From positions 1-64,000 of the forward strand of contig JAEWZO010000023.1 of the NCBI GenBank assembly GCA_023458415.1: DNA of 64,000 bases. Reading direction: 5' to 3'. Positions within the stretch are counted from its first letter, which is position 1. The number at the start of each line of letters is the position of its first letter. Below are positions 16,449 to 25,596 of the stretch, in pieces. Origin of the DNA: Bacteroidota bacterium (GTDB lineage: Bacteria; Bacteroidota; Bacteroidia; Flavobacteriales; Weeksellaceae). The notes below the pieces were generated by a model that was not told the origin of the DNA, ran no database searches, and was given only the letters and a program-made list of their open reading frames with translations. A program made the translations under genes and the position numbers.

Positions 16449-18989
16449 ATGCAAAATCAGGATTCAAAAGAAAAATTCCGTCAACTTGTCGGCAATAAAT
16501 TTCAGATTTACAACTCGTTATTCATGAGTTTACCATACGATAAAATGACCAATATCGGAATGCTGTTGCCTTTTTTATACGAAGAAAGTAAGGAGGGTTA
16601 TGAACAGGGAAAAACACCGGAAGAAATTCTGGAAGAATTTTTTCGTAAACACACGCAATTGACTACTGAAGAACAGAAAACCGAACTTCTGTTCAAAATT
16701 ATCCAATATATCGAAAGACAGGTGGTTCTTTTCGACAGTATTGAAGATGCGGCGTTTCAGCAACTTCATTCAGAAAGTGATGCAGGAACTTTGATGCAGC
16801 TCCATGAAAGAGCAGTTCAGGATCATAAATTGTCCGAAGTTCGTAGAAAGATGGAAGATTTTGCTGTGAAAGTGGTTTTCACGGCGCACCCGACACAGTT
16901 TTATCCAAACGCGGTTCAGCGTATTCTTCACGATTTGCGTAGCGCCATTATGCGAGATTCAGTAACTGAAATTGATACGCTTCTACAGCAACTTGGGAAA
17001 ACGCCGTTCCTCAACAAGGAAAAACCAACGCCGCTGGACGAAGCGCTCAGCATTATTTACTATCTGCGTTACGTGTACTATGACACTATTGGGGAGCTTT
17101 TCAAAAAGATCAAAATGCTTTTCGGAACCGAAGATTTTTCACCTTCCGAAGATATTATTCAGCTCGGATTTTGGCCGGGAGGCGACCGTGACGGTAATCC
17201 CTTCGTTACCGCTGAAATTACAAAAAGCGTTGCAGAAGAACTGCGTGTAAGTATCCTGAAAAGTTACTATGCTCATTTAAAAAACCTTCGAAGAAGACTA
17301 AGTTTTCGGGGAGTTTCAGAAATATTGGAGCAACTGAATGATGAGCTCTATGCCGCGATATTTAGCGGATATGAAATTTCATGCGAGCATATTAAATTAA
17401 GAATTAACGAGGCCGAGAATATTCTGGTAAACGAACATGGAAGCCTTTTCAAACATTTTCTGGATGATTTTAAAGATCGTGTCTCTGTCTTCGGAACACA
17501 CTTTGCCGCATTGGATATCCGACAGGACAGCCGAATTCATCAAAACATTGTCGATGAAATTATTTCCAAAAAATCAGGAAAAAACGCCGATGAATTTACG
17601 ATTCAGCAAAAGTTAGACTGGCTTTTTGAAACCGATGTCACAATTTCGCCGGATGAATTCGATGGAATTACAAAAGATACGCTGCAAAATATCCTCAATA
17701 TTCGGGAAATACAGGAGAAAAATGGCGAGCGTGGACTTCACCGTTATATCATTTCCAATTCCGATCACGAAAAAGATGTTCTGAATGTATATACACTTTT
17801 CAAGCTTTGCGGATATAAACTTGATGAGATTAAGATAGATATTATTCCTCTTTTCGAAACCATGGAAGGCTTGGACAACGCACATCATGTGATGAAAAAA
17901 CTGTATCAGTTTGAGACATATTTCAGTCACCTCAAAAACCGCGGAAATTCACAGACAATTATGCTCGGCTTTTCTGACGGGACAAAAGACGGCGGTTACC
18001 TTCGCGCCAACTGGGAAATTTATGAAACCAAAGAGCAGCTTACTAAAGTTTCACAAGAAAACGGAATTAAAGTTATTTTCTTTGATGGCAGAGGCGGACC
18101 TCCTGCACGCGGTGGTGGAAAAACCCACGATTTCTATGCGTCGCAGGGCAGAACTATTGCGAATCACAAGATTGAACTGACCATTCAGGGACAAACCATA
18201 ACCAGCGTCTATGGAAACAAGGATCAGGCTAAATATAATTTTGAACAGCTTCTAACCGCCGGAATTGAAAATGATGTTTTTAAAAGTGCAGAAAAAGAAC
18301 TTACTGAAAGTGAAAGAAATCTTTTGCAGGAACTTGCCGAACTCAGTTACCGAAAATATGTAGACCTAAAAAATCATCCAATGTTCGTGCCTTATCTTCA
18401 GGAAATGAGTACACTTGAATATTACGGCAAAACCAATATCGGAAGTCGACCTTCTAAACGCGGAACATCGGATCAACTTCGGTTTGAAGATTTAAGAGCC
18501 ATTCCGTTTGTCGGTTCCTGGTCGCAGTTAAAACAGAATGTTCCGGGATATTTTGGTTTCGGTTATGCGCTGAAGGAAATGAAAAAAAGCAACCGATTTG
18601 CTGAAGTTCAGGCGATGTTCAAAAATTCAGATTTCTTCAGAACTCTGGTTCTGAATTCGATGATGAGCATGAATAAATCTTATTTTCCGCTTACGTATTA
18701 TATGAGAAATAATGAGCGTTTTGGCGAATTCTGGAACATTCTGCACGATGAGTTTCAGCTTTCTAAAGAACTCATGCTCGAACTTACCGGATTTCAGGAG
18801 CTACAGCAGGAATCACCACTTTCACGAAAATCTGTAATGATGAGGGAAAAGATAGTTTTACCGTTGCTCAGTATTCAGCAATACGCTTTGATGAAGATTC
18901 AGCAAAAAGAAGGAAATACAGAGGTGTATGAGAAACTCGTGATGCGCTCGCTTTTTGGAAACATCAACGCGAGTAGAAATTCTGCTTAA
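16449..18989 (+). CDS. ppc: Phosphoenolpyruvate carboxylase
   Basis: 846 aa, slightly short of the 880-970 usual in Proteobacteria. It carboxylates PEP to oxaloacetate and so refills the TCA cycle. Key motifs: VVFTAHPTQFYPNAV with the catalytic His (about residue 143), FWPGGDRDGNPFVTAEI, the mobile loop FDGRGGPPARGGGKTHDF (FHGRGG in most others, here FDGRGG), SRPSKRG and LRAIPFVGSWSQ. The His-to-Asp change in the loop and the PPARGGG form look typical of a Bacteroidota branch, not damage. A terminator follows. Confidence 0.95.
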   Translation: MQNQDSKEKFRQLVGNKFQIYNSLFMSLPYDKMTNIGMLLPFLYEESKEGYEQGKTPEEILEEFFRKHTQLTTEEQKTELLFKIIQYIERQVVLFDSIEDAAFQQLHSESDAGTLMQLHERAVQDHKLSEVRRKMEDFAVKVVFTAHPTQFYPNAVQRILHDLRSAIMRDSVTEIDTLLQQLGKTPFLNKEKPTPLDEALSIIYYLRYVYYDTIGELFKKIKMLFGTEDFSPSEDIIQLGFWPGGDRDGNPFVTAEITKSVAEELRVSILKSYYAHLKNLRRRLSFRGVSEILEQLNDELYAAIFSGYEISCEHIKLRINEAENILVNEHGSLFKHFLDDFKDRVSVFGTHFAALDIRQDSRIHQNIVDEIISKKSGKNADEFTIQQKLDWLFETDVTISPDEFDGITKDTLQNILNIREIQEKNGERGLHRYIISNSDHEKDVLNVYTLFKLCGYKLDEIKIDIIPLFETMEGLDNAHHVMKKLYQFETYFSHLKNRGNSQTIMLGFSDGTKDGGYLRANWEIYETKEQLTKVSQENGIKVIFFDGRGGPPARGGGKTHDFYASQGRTIANHKIELTIQGQTITSVYGNKDQAKYNFEQLLTAGIENDVFKSAEKELTESERNLLQELAELSYRKYVDLKNHPMFVPYLQEMSTLEYYGKTNIGSRPSKRGTSDQLRFEDLRAIPFVGSWSQLKQNVPGYFGFGYALKEMKKSNRFAEVQAMFKNSDFFRTLVLNSMMSMNKSYFPLTYYMRNNERFGEFWNILHDEFQLSKELMLELTGFQELQQESPLSRKSVMMREKIVLPLLSIQQYALMKIQQKEGNTEVYEKLVMRSLFGNINASRNSA

Positions 18990-19000
18990 TTTCAAATAAG

Positions 19001-19026
19001 AAATGCCTCTTTTTAGAGGCATTTTT
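19001..19026. terminator. Bidirectional terminator between ppc and subtilase gene
   Basis: AAATGCCTCT (19001-19010) pairs perfectly with AGAGGCATTT (19015-19024) around TTTT, with T-run on the plus strand. Confidence 0.87.
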
Positions 19027-19041
19027 GTTTATTATTTCAAA

Positions 19042-20649
19042 CTATTTCTTAATAATTTTTTCGGTAAGAGTCGCTTTTTCAGTTTCAACTTTCATAATGT
19101 AAACTCCTTTCGGAAACTGACGAATATTGATCGTTTTTTCGTTATTAAATTTTCTTATCTGTCTGCCAAGTTGGTCGTAAAGTTCAACACTTTTAATTTT
19201 ATCATCAGTTTTTATCTGAACAAAATCGGTTGCCGGATTCGGATAAATCTGAATATTTTTCTTCACAGTTGCTTCATCTGAAGATAACGTTGCAATCTCT
19301 AAAGCTTCAGCAAAATTTAAGATTCCAAATCCCATCTGATCATCATGAGACGGCGCCAAAGATGCAGTATTTCTTAGTGAATTTCTTATTTCTTCTCTTG
19401 GTTGCGATGAGGGCAAAGCCTGAAGCAGACACGCGATTCCTCCTGCAGTAAGCGGTGTGGCAAAAGAAGTTCCGTTAGCGTAAGTTGCCCCATTGTTAAA
19501 GCCAAACCAGGTTTCGGATCCTCTTGCGCTTGCATCAGGTTTTATAACTCCTAAAGCGTTCGGTCCGTATGAAGAGAAACCGGAACTATTACCGGTTGGA
19601 GTTACAGCACCAACTGAAAAAACATCTGCGTTGTCTGCAGGTGTGATGAGATAGTGCCACCAAGTTCCGCCTTCGTTTCCGTTGGCTGAAACAACAAGAA
19701 TTCCTTTATCGGCAGCGATTTGAGCGCCTCTTGCTACAAAAGATTTGCTTCCGTTCATATCTTCGTACGTGTAATTGTAACGGGGATCATCGAAAAAATC
19801 TCCGTAACCGAGTGAGGATGAAATTATATCAACTCCGACACGGTCTGCTTCTTCTGCAGCCTGAATCCAGTACAATTCTTCTTCAGGAATTTCAAGCGGA
19901 CCACTTTCAGTAGCATAAAGATAGAAATCAGCATCCGGCGCAGAACCCACAAAACTGCCTGCAATGTAACCGCCAATTACTCCTAAACACATGGATCCGT
20001 GAGAATTAAGAGCAGTGTTGTAGACATCGTTATTCTTAGAAATAAAATTATAAACACCTTTTATCTTTCCGTTATTACGCAGTCGCGCATACGCTAAACC
20101 TGTGTCAACAGTTGGAAAACCTGTGTCCAAAACGGCAATTGAAATATTCTTCCCCGTAAAACCGGAAACATGAAGCGGACGGAGATTCACCTGATCAATC
20201 TGTGAAGCACCGTTTCCATATGGAAAAACCTCTTTACTTAATGAATAGCTGTCTTCAAACTTGTTCTTTTTTTTATCATGTGGCAAAGCGAACGGATCTT
20301 TTACAAAAGACTCTACAGAAGCCACGAAACTTTGGCTTTCCAACTGTTCAATCTGCATAGAATTGGCGTTCACAGCAACGCCGTTCAGCCATTTGGATTT
20401 ATCACTTACCTCAAATCCGAGATTCTCGATGCTTTGAACGTAGGAATTTTCCAAAGGCGCATCCTGATCGTTAAGAGCAATTCCAAGATTGGCTCTTCTT
20501 GCCAAAGCTTTCTCAGAAAGTTCGGATTGTGGATTTGCATAGAAGGCAGCTTTATTGGGCTTGTCTTTAAAGTACACAAAAACCAGTTCGGTTTGTGCAA
20601 AAATTCCTGCAGATGTAAAAATAATTGCAGAGAATAGAATTTTCTTCAT
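19042..20649 (-). CDS. T9SS-secreted subtilisin-like serine protease (S8 family)
   Basis: 535 aa from the ATG at 20649; six extra upstream codons are open but the signal peptide begins at MKKILFSAII. A pro-region follows (to about residue 125). The catalytic triad is clear: Asp in IAVLDTGFP, His in NSHGSMCLGVIGG and Ser in NGTSFATPLTAGG. The C-terminal 70 residues form a type A T9SS sorting domain (IYPNPATDFVQI, VELYDQLGRQ, FPKGVYIMKV, final KIIKK). It is therefore exported by Sec and then type IX secretion and is released or anchored on the surface. Likely a secreted protease for peptide use. Confidence 0.95.
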   Translation of the reverse strand: MKKILFSAIIFTSAGIFAQTELVFVYFKDKPNKAAFYANPQSELSEKALARRANLGIALNDQDAPLENSYVQSIENLGFEVSDKSKWLNGVAVNANSMQIEQLESQSFVASVESFVKDPFALPHDKKKNKFEDSYSLSKEVFPYGNGASQIDQVNLRPLHVSGFTGKNISIAVLDTGFPTVDTGLAYARLRNNGKIKGVYNFISKNNDVYNTALNSHGSMCLGVIGGYIAGSFVGSAPDADFYLYATESGPLEIPEEELYWIQAAEEADRVGVDIISSSLGYGDFFDDPRYNYTYEDMNGSKSFVARGAQIAADKGILVVSANGNEGGTWWHYLITPADNADVFSVGAVTPTGNSSGFSSYGPNALGVIKPDASARGSETWFGFNNGATYANGTSFATPLTAGGIACLLQALPSSQPREEIRNSLRNTASLAPSHDDQMGFGILNFAEALEIATLSSDEATVKKNIQIYPNPATDFVQIKTDDKIKSVELYDQLGRQIRKFNNEKTINIRQFPKGVYIMKVETEKATLTEKIIKK

Positions 20650-20813
20650 TGTTACTAGATTAGGCAATAAAGATAGACATTTTCAAAAAAAATCAACTTT
20701 TTTACTGAAATCAATAGTTGATATCTTCGAAGTGTGAATATTCTGAAATATTATCGCTTAATTCCTGATGGAAGAGGATTTAAATTTCCTTATTTTTACA
20801 TAAATATTCAATT

Positions 20814-21950
20814 ATGAAAAAAATTCAGATGGTTGACTTGCAAAGTCAGTACTACAGAATAAAGCCTGATGTGGACAATGCAATTCTCAATGTAATGGAT
20901 TCTGCCGCTTTTATTAACGGTCCGGAAGTGAAAACTTTTCAACAGGAACTTGAAACCTATCTCGATGTAAAACATGTAATTCCCTGCGCCAATGGAACTG
21001 ATGCACTGCAGGTTGCACTTATGGCGTTGGATTGGAAAGAAGGTGATGAAGTGATTACAGCCGATTTCACGTTCGCCGCAACAGTTGAAGTAATTCACCT
21101 GCTTAAACTGAAAGCCGTTTTGGTCGATGTAGATTACGATACCTTTACTCTGAATACAGATCAATTGAAAGCCGCGATTACAGACCGAACCAAAGCTGTA
21201 ATTCCGGTTCACCTTTTCGGACAGTGCGCCAATATGGAAGAAATTCTGAAAATTGCGAAAGAACATAATCTAGCCGTAATTGAAGATAATGCACAGGCAA
21301 TTGGTGCCGATTACACATTTTCCGACGGAACAGTGAAGAAATCCGGGACGATGGGAACAATGGGAACAACGTCTTTCTTTCCTTCAAAAAATCTGGGATG
21401 TTACGGTGATGGAGGTGCAGTTTTCACGAATGATGATGAACTGGCACACAAACTTCGCGGCATTGTGAACCATGGGATGTACGAAAGATATTATCACGAT
21501 GAAGTAGGTGTTAATTCACGCCTCGACAGCATACAGGCAACGGTTCTCAGAAAAAAACTTCCGCTGCTTGATACTTACAATGATGCACGAAGAAAAGCTG
21601 CCGATTTTTATGATGAAGCTTTTTCCGGACATCCACAGATTCTGATTCCGGTTCGTGCAGAAAATTCTACGCATGTGTTCCATCAGTACACCATTAGAAT
21701 TCTGAACGGAAAACGCAACGAGCTTCAAAAATTTCTTGCCGAAAAGGAAGTTCCCGCAATGATTTATTATCCTGTAGCACTGCGCAAGCAAAAAGCCTAT
21801 TTTCAGGATTCCGATGACAAAGATTTTGTGAATACAGATAAACTTCTTAATGAAGTTATTTCACTGCCGATGCATACTGAACTGGACGATGAACAGCTCA
21901 CTTACATTACAGAAGCAGTTTTGGAGTTCATGAATGCTCAAGATAACTAA
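20814..21950 (+). CDS. DegT/DnrJ/EryC1/StrS-family sugar aminotransferase
   Basis: 378 aa PLP enzyme. The family motifs are MVDLQSQYYRIKPDVD at the N-terminus, CANGTDALQVALMAL, IPVHLFGQCANMEEI, VIEDNAQAIGADY, and the PLP lysine in FFPSKNLGCYGDGG (Lys near residue 190). Members aminate nucleotide-linked keto-sugars for lipopolysaccharide or S-layer glycans (WbpE and FdtB groups). No other sugar-nucleotide gene adjoins; galE is 4.7 kb downstream. Exact sugar not predictable. TATTTTTA at 20791 is a likely -7 element. Confidence 0.92.
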   Translation: MKKIQMVDLQSQYYRIKPDVDNAILNVMDSAAFINGPEVKTFQQELETYLDVKHVIPCANGTDALQVALMALDWKEGDEVITADFTFAATVEVIHLLKLKAVLVDVDYDTFTLNTDQLKAAITDRTKAVIPVHLFGQCANMEEILKIAKEHNLAVIEDNAQAIGADYTFSDGTVKKSGTMGTMGTTSFFPSKNLGCYGDGGAVFTNDDELAHKLRGIVNHGMYERYYHDEVGVNSRLDSIQATVLRKKLPLLDTYNDARRKAADFYDEAFSGHPQILIPVRAENSTHVFHQYTIRILNGKRNELQKFLAEKEVPAMIYYPVALRKQKAYFQDSDDKDFVNTDKLLNEVISLPMHTELDDEQLTYITEAVLEFMNAQDN

Positions 21951-22011
21951 AAATCAGGCTTTTACATATTAAAAAAAATGGTTAAATTTCGCTAAACTAA
22001 TACCCTAGATT

Positions 22012-24681
22012 TTGGCGAAATTTTACTTTAAACCAGGTTTAAGTAAAAGTCTGTTATTCTTTTTTTTAACTGTACTTTTCTGCTCTTTTCTGCAAGCTCA
22101 GAAAGGCTCCATTGTGGAAAGTTATACAGAAGATGAAGGTCTTAATACCAATTATGTGTTCAGCTTTTGTGAAGACAGACAAGGAATACTTTGGGTGGGT
22201 ACCGACAAAGGCCTGCTAAAATTCAATAACGGAAAATGGAAAATATTTGACTCGGACACTGGTTTACCGGGCAGTTATATTACCATGATTTTGCCTTCCG
22301 GAAACGGACTTCTGCTTTTTATTTCTGAAAAAGGAGTTTATCATTTTGATGAAAGTACCGGAAAAATCTCTCCAAATCTTTACGGTAAAGGTATCACAGT
22401 TCACTCAATGTACCGCTCAAAAGCTGATGCGGAATTTGCCATTGTTCAATATACGCACAACAATACCGAAAAGTTTGATGCTGTTTCCCTTAATAATCCA
22501 ACCGCAAGAATTCCTCTTTCTACTGAACACCAGGTTTTATCATTTGTTCAAAACGGAAGAACTAAGAGCTTAGGAAGAATAGATGAGCAGTACCAGAATT
22601 TTACTACCGTTCCTTACCGCGATATGGAACTCAAGATAATGGACCGGGTTGGAATTGTACGCTATCGAAAAGGCGAAATTGTTGATACCATAAGCAACAA
22701 AAACGGCTTGGGAACCAACCTTCTCATGAATACTTATCAGGCGAAATCCGGAGATATTTATATTGGAACTTTGGGAAGTGGTTTTGCCGTTCTGAAACAC
22801 CGAAATCCGAAAACGACTTTTAATCTTCAGCATCACAAAATAAGGAAACTTCAGTATGTAAATGGCAAGTATTATTTCATTTCCAACGGCGTCCTATACA
22901 GAACAGATCAGAATTTAAATACGCAACAGATTCCGGTTCGAAAAGACGCACTTACTTTTTTTATTAAGGACGACATTCTTAACGTAGGTGCTTTTTCCGG
23001 CTTTTATCAGTACAAATTGAGCAGCGACCGCCTCATTGAAATTAACCACCAACCAAGCACTGCCGGAATATCTGCGATGTTTGCAGTAGGAGACAAAATT
23101 ATTTCTTCAACTTATGGTGTGGGAATTTCAGAAAATGGAGTAAGGCTGAATACAACGGGATTTCCCTTCAGTAATATTGAAAATTTTTTCAAAACGACCG
23201 ATGGTTTTGCATTTGTTTCTTACCAGTCTGGTTTTTTTACCACCGATGAAAACTTCAAAGTAAAGCAGTATTTCACCAAGGAAAATGGATTGTTAAGTAA
23301 TTATGTCACAGTAGTTTTTCCGAAAGGTAATTTGCTGTTTGTAGGAACTACATTTGGTTTTACGGTATTTGAGAATAACAGGTTGAAAAGAATTTATACC
23401 GATAAAAACGGATTTCGAGGGACAATCGTGAGAAATATTTTTGAGGATACCGCAAAAAATATTTGGGTTGTTTCTGATCAGAATATAATGAAACTTGAAG
23501 GCAACCAACTTGTGTCATACGGTTCACTGAAGACAATAGGACAGCAGAAAGATTTGATACAGAGATGTTTCTTTAACCCCGATAAAAATGAACTTTTCGT
23601 CGCTTCAAAAAACAAATTTTCGTTGATGAAGCTTAATGAATTAAGTCCGGACCGTACGCCACCGGTTCCTAAACTCATCGGTGTGTCCTGCAAAGGAATT
23701 GAAATGATAATTTCCAACGTTTTCACTGTAGACCGCGACAACTATAATACGGTGTTCGAATTCGAACCGGTGTATAAAAATCCTGTTTCAGAAGCACATC
23801 TTTTCTACAAAATAGATAATGAAAACTGGCAGGCTTTTGCCGATAATAATATTCTGAGAATTAATCATCTTGATGTCGGTGATCATAAAATTTGGGTGAA
23901 AACAGTAAATTCCGACGGCTACGAATCCTATTATCCTGAAACTATCGAAGTAAAAGTGAACAACTATTTCTACCACAGTTGGTGGTTTTACGTCCTTTCT
24001 CTACTCGTTTTTGGAGCCATCGTTACGTATTTCTTTTACCGCTACAATGAGAGCAAATTCGAAAGGAAGATGCAGCAAATTGCCATTCAGAATGAAATTG
24101 AAAACGAAAGAAAACGCATCAGCCGCGACCTTCACGATAATATTGGCGCTTATACAACAAGTCTGATTTCAAAAGTTGATCAGCTAAAAAATGAGATTCC
24201 GACAGAAGGTGAGAAGATTGATGACATCAGACAAAGCGCAGGTTTTATCATGAATCTGCTGAGGCAAACTATTTTTGTACTGAATTCGCAGCATTCAACC
24301 ATGGAAAATTACGTCGATACATTTCTTAATTACTGTATTAAATTTTTCAAAACCTATCCGCATATCAATTTCCAACTGGAAGAGGACATCACTAATAACC
24401 GGGTTTTAGACTCTACAGTGGCGATTAATGGTTTCAGAGTTCTGCAGGAAGCTTTGCAGAATATTGTAAAACATTCTGAAGCTACAGAGGTGAAAGTACG
24501 AATTCTGTCACACGAAAAAATACTCCTGGAAATTATTGATAACGGGAAAGGGTTTGATGCCACAAAGCAACACAGTGGTTTCGGCCTGATTAATATGCAG
24601 GAGCGTGCGCAGGAACTTGGTTACGCATTAACTGTAAAATCCGATAGCAACGGTACTGTAATCAGCCTGCGTGAAAAGTAA
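22012..24681 (+). CDS. Two-component sensor histidine kinase with periplasmic beta-propeller
   Basis: 889 aa from a TTG codon; an in-frame stop lies 6 nt upstream, so TTG is the only start that keeps the signal peptide (about residues 1-29). The periplasmic part has repeated propeller blades (GILWVGTDKGLLKF, GDIYIGTLGSGFAVL, KNIWVVSDQNIM), then a Y_Y_Y-like domain (about 590-650). One membrane helix lies at about 654-676. The cytoplasmic part is a HisKA_3 dimerisation domain, with His708 in SRDLHDNIGAY, and an HATPase domain (QEALQNIVKHSEA, IIDNGKGF, GFGLINMQERA). It should phosphorylate the NarL-type regulator encoded 70 nt downstream. The ligand is unknown; such sensors often detect glycans. 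Confidence 0.93.
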   Translation: MAKFYFKPGLSKSLLFFFLTVLFCSFLQAQKGSIVESYTEDEGLNTNYVFSFCEDRQGILWVGTDKGLLKFNNGKWKIFDSDTGLPGSYITMILPSGNGLLLFISEKGVYHFDESTGKISPNLYGKGITVHSMYRSKADAEFAIVQYTHNNTEKFDAVSLNNPTARIPLSTEHQVLSFVQNGRTKSLGRIDEQYQNFTTVPYRDMELKIMDRVGIVRYRKGEIVDTISNKNGLGTNLLMNTYQAKSGDIYIGTLGSGFAVLKHRNPKTTFNLQHHKIRKLQYVNGKYYFISNGVLYRTDQNLNTQQIPVRKDALTFFIKDDILNVGAFSGFYQYKLSSDRLIEINHQPSTAGISAMFAVGDKIISSTYGVGISENGVRLNTTGFPFSNIENFFKTTDGFAFVSYQSGFFTTDENFKVKQYFTKENGLLSNYVTVVFPKGNLLFVGTTFGFTVFENNRLKRIYTDKNGFRGTIVRNIFEDTAKNIWVVSDQNIMKLEGNQLVSYGSLKTIGQQKDLIQRCFFNPDKNELFVASKNKFSLMKLNELSPDRTPPVPKLIGVSCKGIEMIISNVFTVDRDNYNTVFEFEPVYKNPVSEAHLFYKIDNENWQAFADNNILRINHLDVGDHKIWVKTVNSDGYESYYPETIEVKVNNYFYHSWWFYVLSLLVFGAIVTYFFYRYNESKFERKMQQIAIQNEIENERKRISRDLHDNIGAYTTSLISKVDQLKNEIPTEGEKIDDIRQSAGFIMNLLRQTIFVLNSQHSTMENYVDTFLNYCIKFFKTYPHINFQLEEDITNNRVLDSTVAINGFRVLQEALQNIVKHSEATEVKVRILSHEKILLEIIDNGKGFDATKQHSGFGLINMQERAQELGYALTVKSDSNGTVISLREK

Positions 24682-24751
24682 TACCGAAAATAGATACTAA
24701 ATCAGTTAAACTTTATGTTTATATTTGTTTTAAACCATATTCTTTATTTGA

Positions 24752-25426
24752 ATGACAGCAGAAATTAAAGTAGGAATTGTTGATGATCAGCCCGTGAACC
24801 GTGCCACCATAAAGCAGAAATTGATGCCTTATGAGAATCTCAGCTTAGTTGTTGAAGCGAAGCACGGAGAAGATTTTTTCGACAAACTTGAACGTCTAAC
24901 TGCGGAAGAGTTGCCGCAAGTGGTGTTGATGGATCTCGAAATGCCTGTTTTAGATGGAATCACCACAATTTCTACCGCCTCAATCAAATATCCGGATATA
25001 AAATTTATTGTTCTCACCATTTTTGAAGACAATGACAAGATTTTCGAGGCCATAAAAGCGGGTGCAAGCGGTTATCTTCTTAAGGAGGACATTGCAGTGA
25101 ATATTGTGGAAGCTATAATCAATGTTACCGAATTCGACGGCATTCCGATGAGTCCGGCAATTGCGCGACGCGCTATGAAATTACTCAGTGCAGGACAAAA
25201 ACCTAAAATACAGGAGCATGAAGATCCATCTGCATATCAACTTACGGACCGGGAAATGCAGATTCTAAAGGAGATTGTGGTGGGTAATTCTCCAAATGCA
25301 ATTGCTGAAAAATTATTCATCAGTCCTAATACAGTTCGCACTCATGTGAATAATATTTACAAGAAACTTCACCTTAATTCCCGAAGCCAGATTATTAATC
25401 TTGCTTATAAAAACAAGTGGATTTAA
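24752..25426 (+). CDS. NarL/LuxR-type response regulator
   Basis: 224 aa. The receiver domain has the acidic pair Asp11-Asp12, phosphoacceptor Asp61 in VVLMDLEMPVLDG, and the conserved Lys in SGYLLKED. The C-terminal LuxR helix-turn-helix spans about 160-222 (LTDREMQILKEIVVG, IAEKLFISPNTVRTHVNNIY). It is the natural partner of the propeller kinase just upstream and would activate or repress transcription on phosphorylation. Targets are not visible in the window. The operon ends at a hairpin at 25442. Confidence 0.95.
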   Translation: MTAEIKVGIVDDQPVNRATIKQKLMPYENLSLVVEAKHGEDFFDKLERLTAEELPQVVLMDLEMPVLDGITTISTASIKYPDIKFIVLTIFEDNDKIFEAIKAGASGYLLKEDIAVNIVEAIINVTEFDGIPMSPAIARRAMKLLSAGQKPKIQEHEDPSAYQLTDREMQILKEIVVGNSPNAIAEKLFISPNTVRTHVNNIYKKLHLNSRSQIINLAYKNKWI

Positions 25427-25441
25427 TGAAAAATACTAAAA

Positions 25442-25463
25442 AAATACGCAAAATTGCGTATTT
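25442..25463. terminator. Hairpin after the two-component operon
   Basis: AAATACGCA (25442-25450) pairs perfectly with TGCGTATTT (25455-25463). The T-run on the plus strand is short, so it is a weak terminator. Confidence 0.55.
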
Positions 25464-25491
25464 GATTTAATAAAGTAAAGAAACATCTTTG
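25461..25491 (+). promoter_or_regulatory. Bacteroidota promoter of a short leader or small RNA upstream of galE
   Basis: TTTG (25461-25464), 19-bp spacer and CATCTTTG (25484-25491) give a near-consensus promoter. Transcription would begin near 25497. Confidence 0.6.
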
Positions 25492-25496
25492 TAATG

Positions 25497-25570
25497 CCTT
25501 AACGGCAAAGGAGTAATTTTTTTTCAATTTTTTTTTTCGGGGTGTCCGATTCTTTCGGACACTTTTTTTA
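25497..25570 (+). ncRNA. Candidate short terminated transcript ahead of galE
   Basis: A promoter at 25461-25491 is followed only about 75 nt later by a strong terminator: GTGTCCGA (25542-25549) pairs with TCGGACAC (25555-25562), then seven T. The RNA contains a small hairpin GCC-TTAAC-GGC, an AAAGGAG stretch and two long U-runs. It could be an attenuated leader of galE, whose start is 27 nt past the terminator, or an independent small RNA. No codable peptide is evident. Confidence 0.4.
25542..25569 (+). terminator. Strong terminator 28 nt before galE
   Basis: Perfect 8-bp stem GTGTCCGA/TCGGACAC with a 5-nt loop and T7. Confidence 0.85.
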
Positions 25571-25596
25571 TTTCTTAAATTAGCCAAAAATTTTTT

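Noticed and set aside
19003..19281. Plus-strand ORF of 92 codons after ppc
   Set aside because: Begins in the terminator and runs antisense to the subtilase sorting domain.
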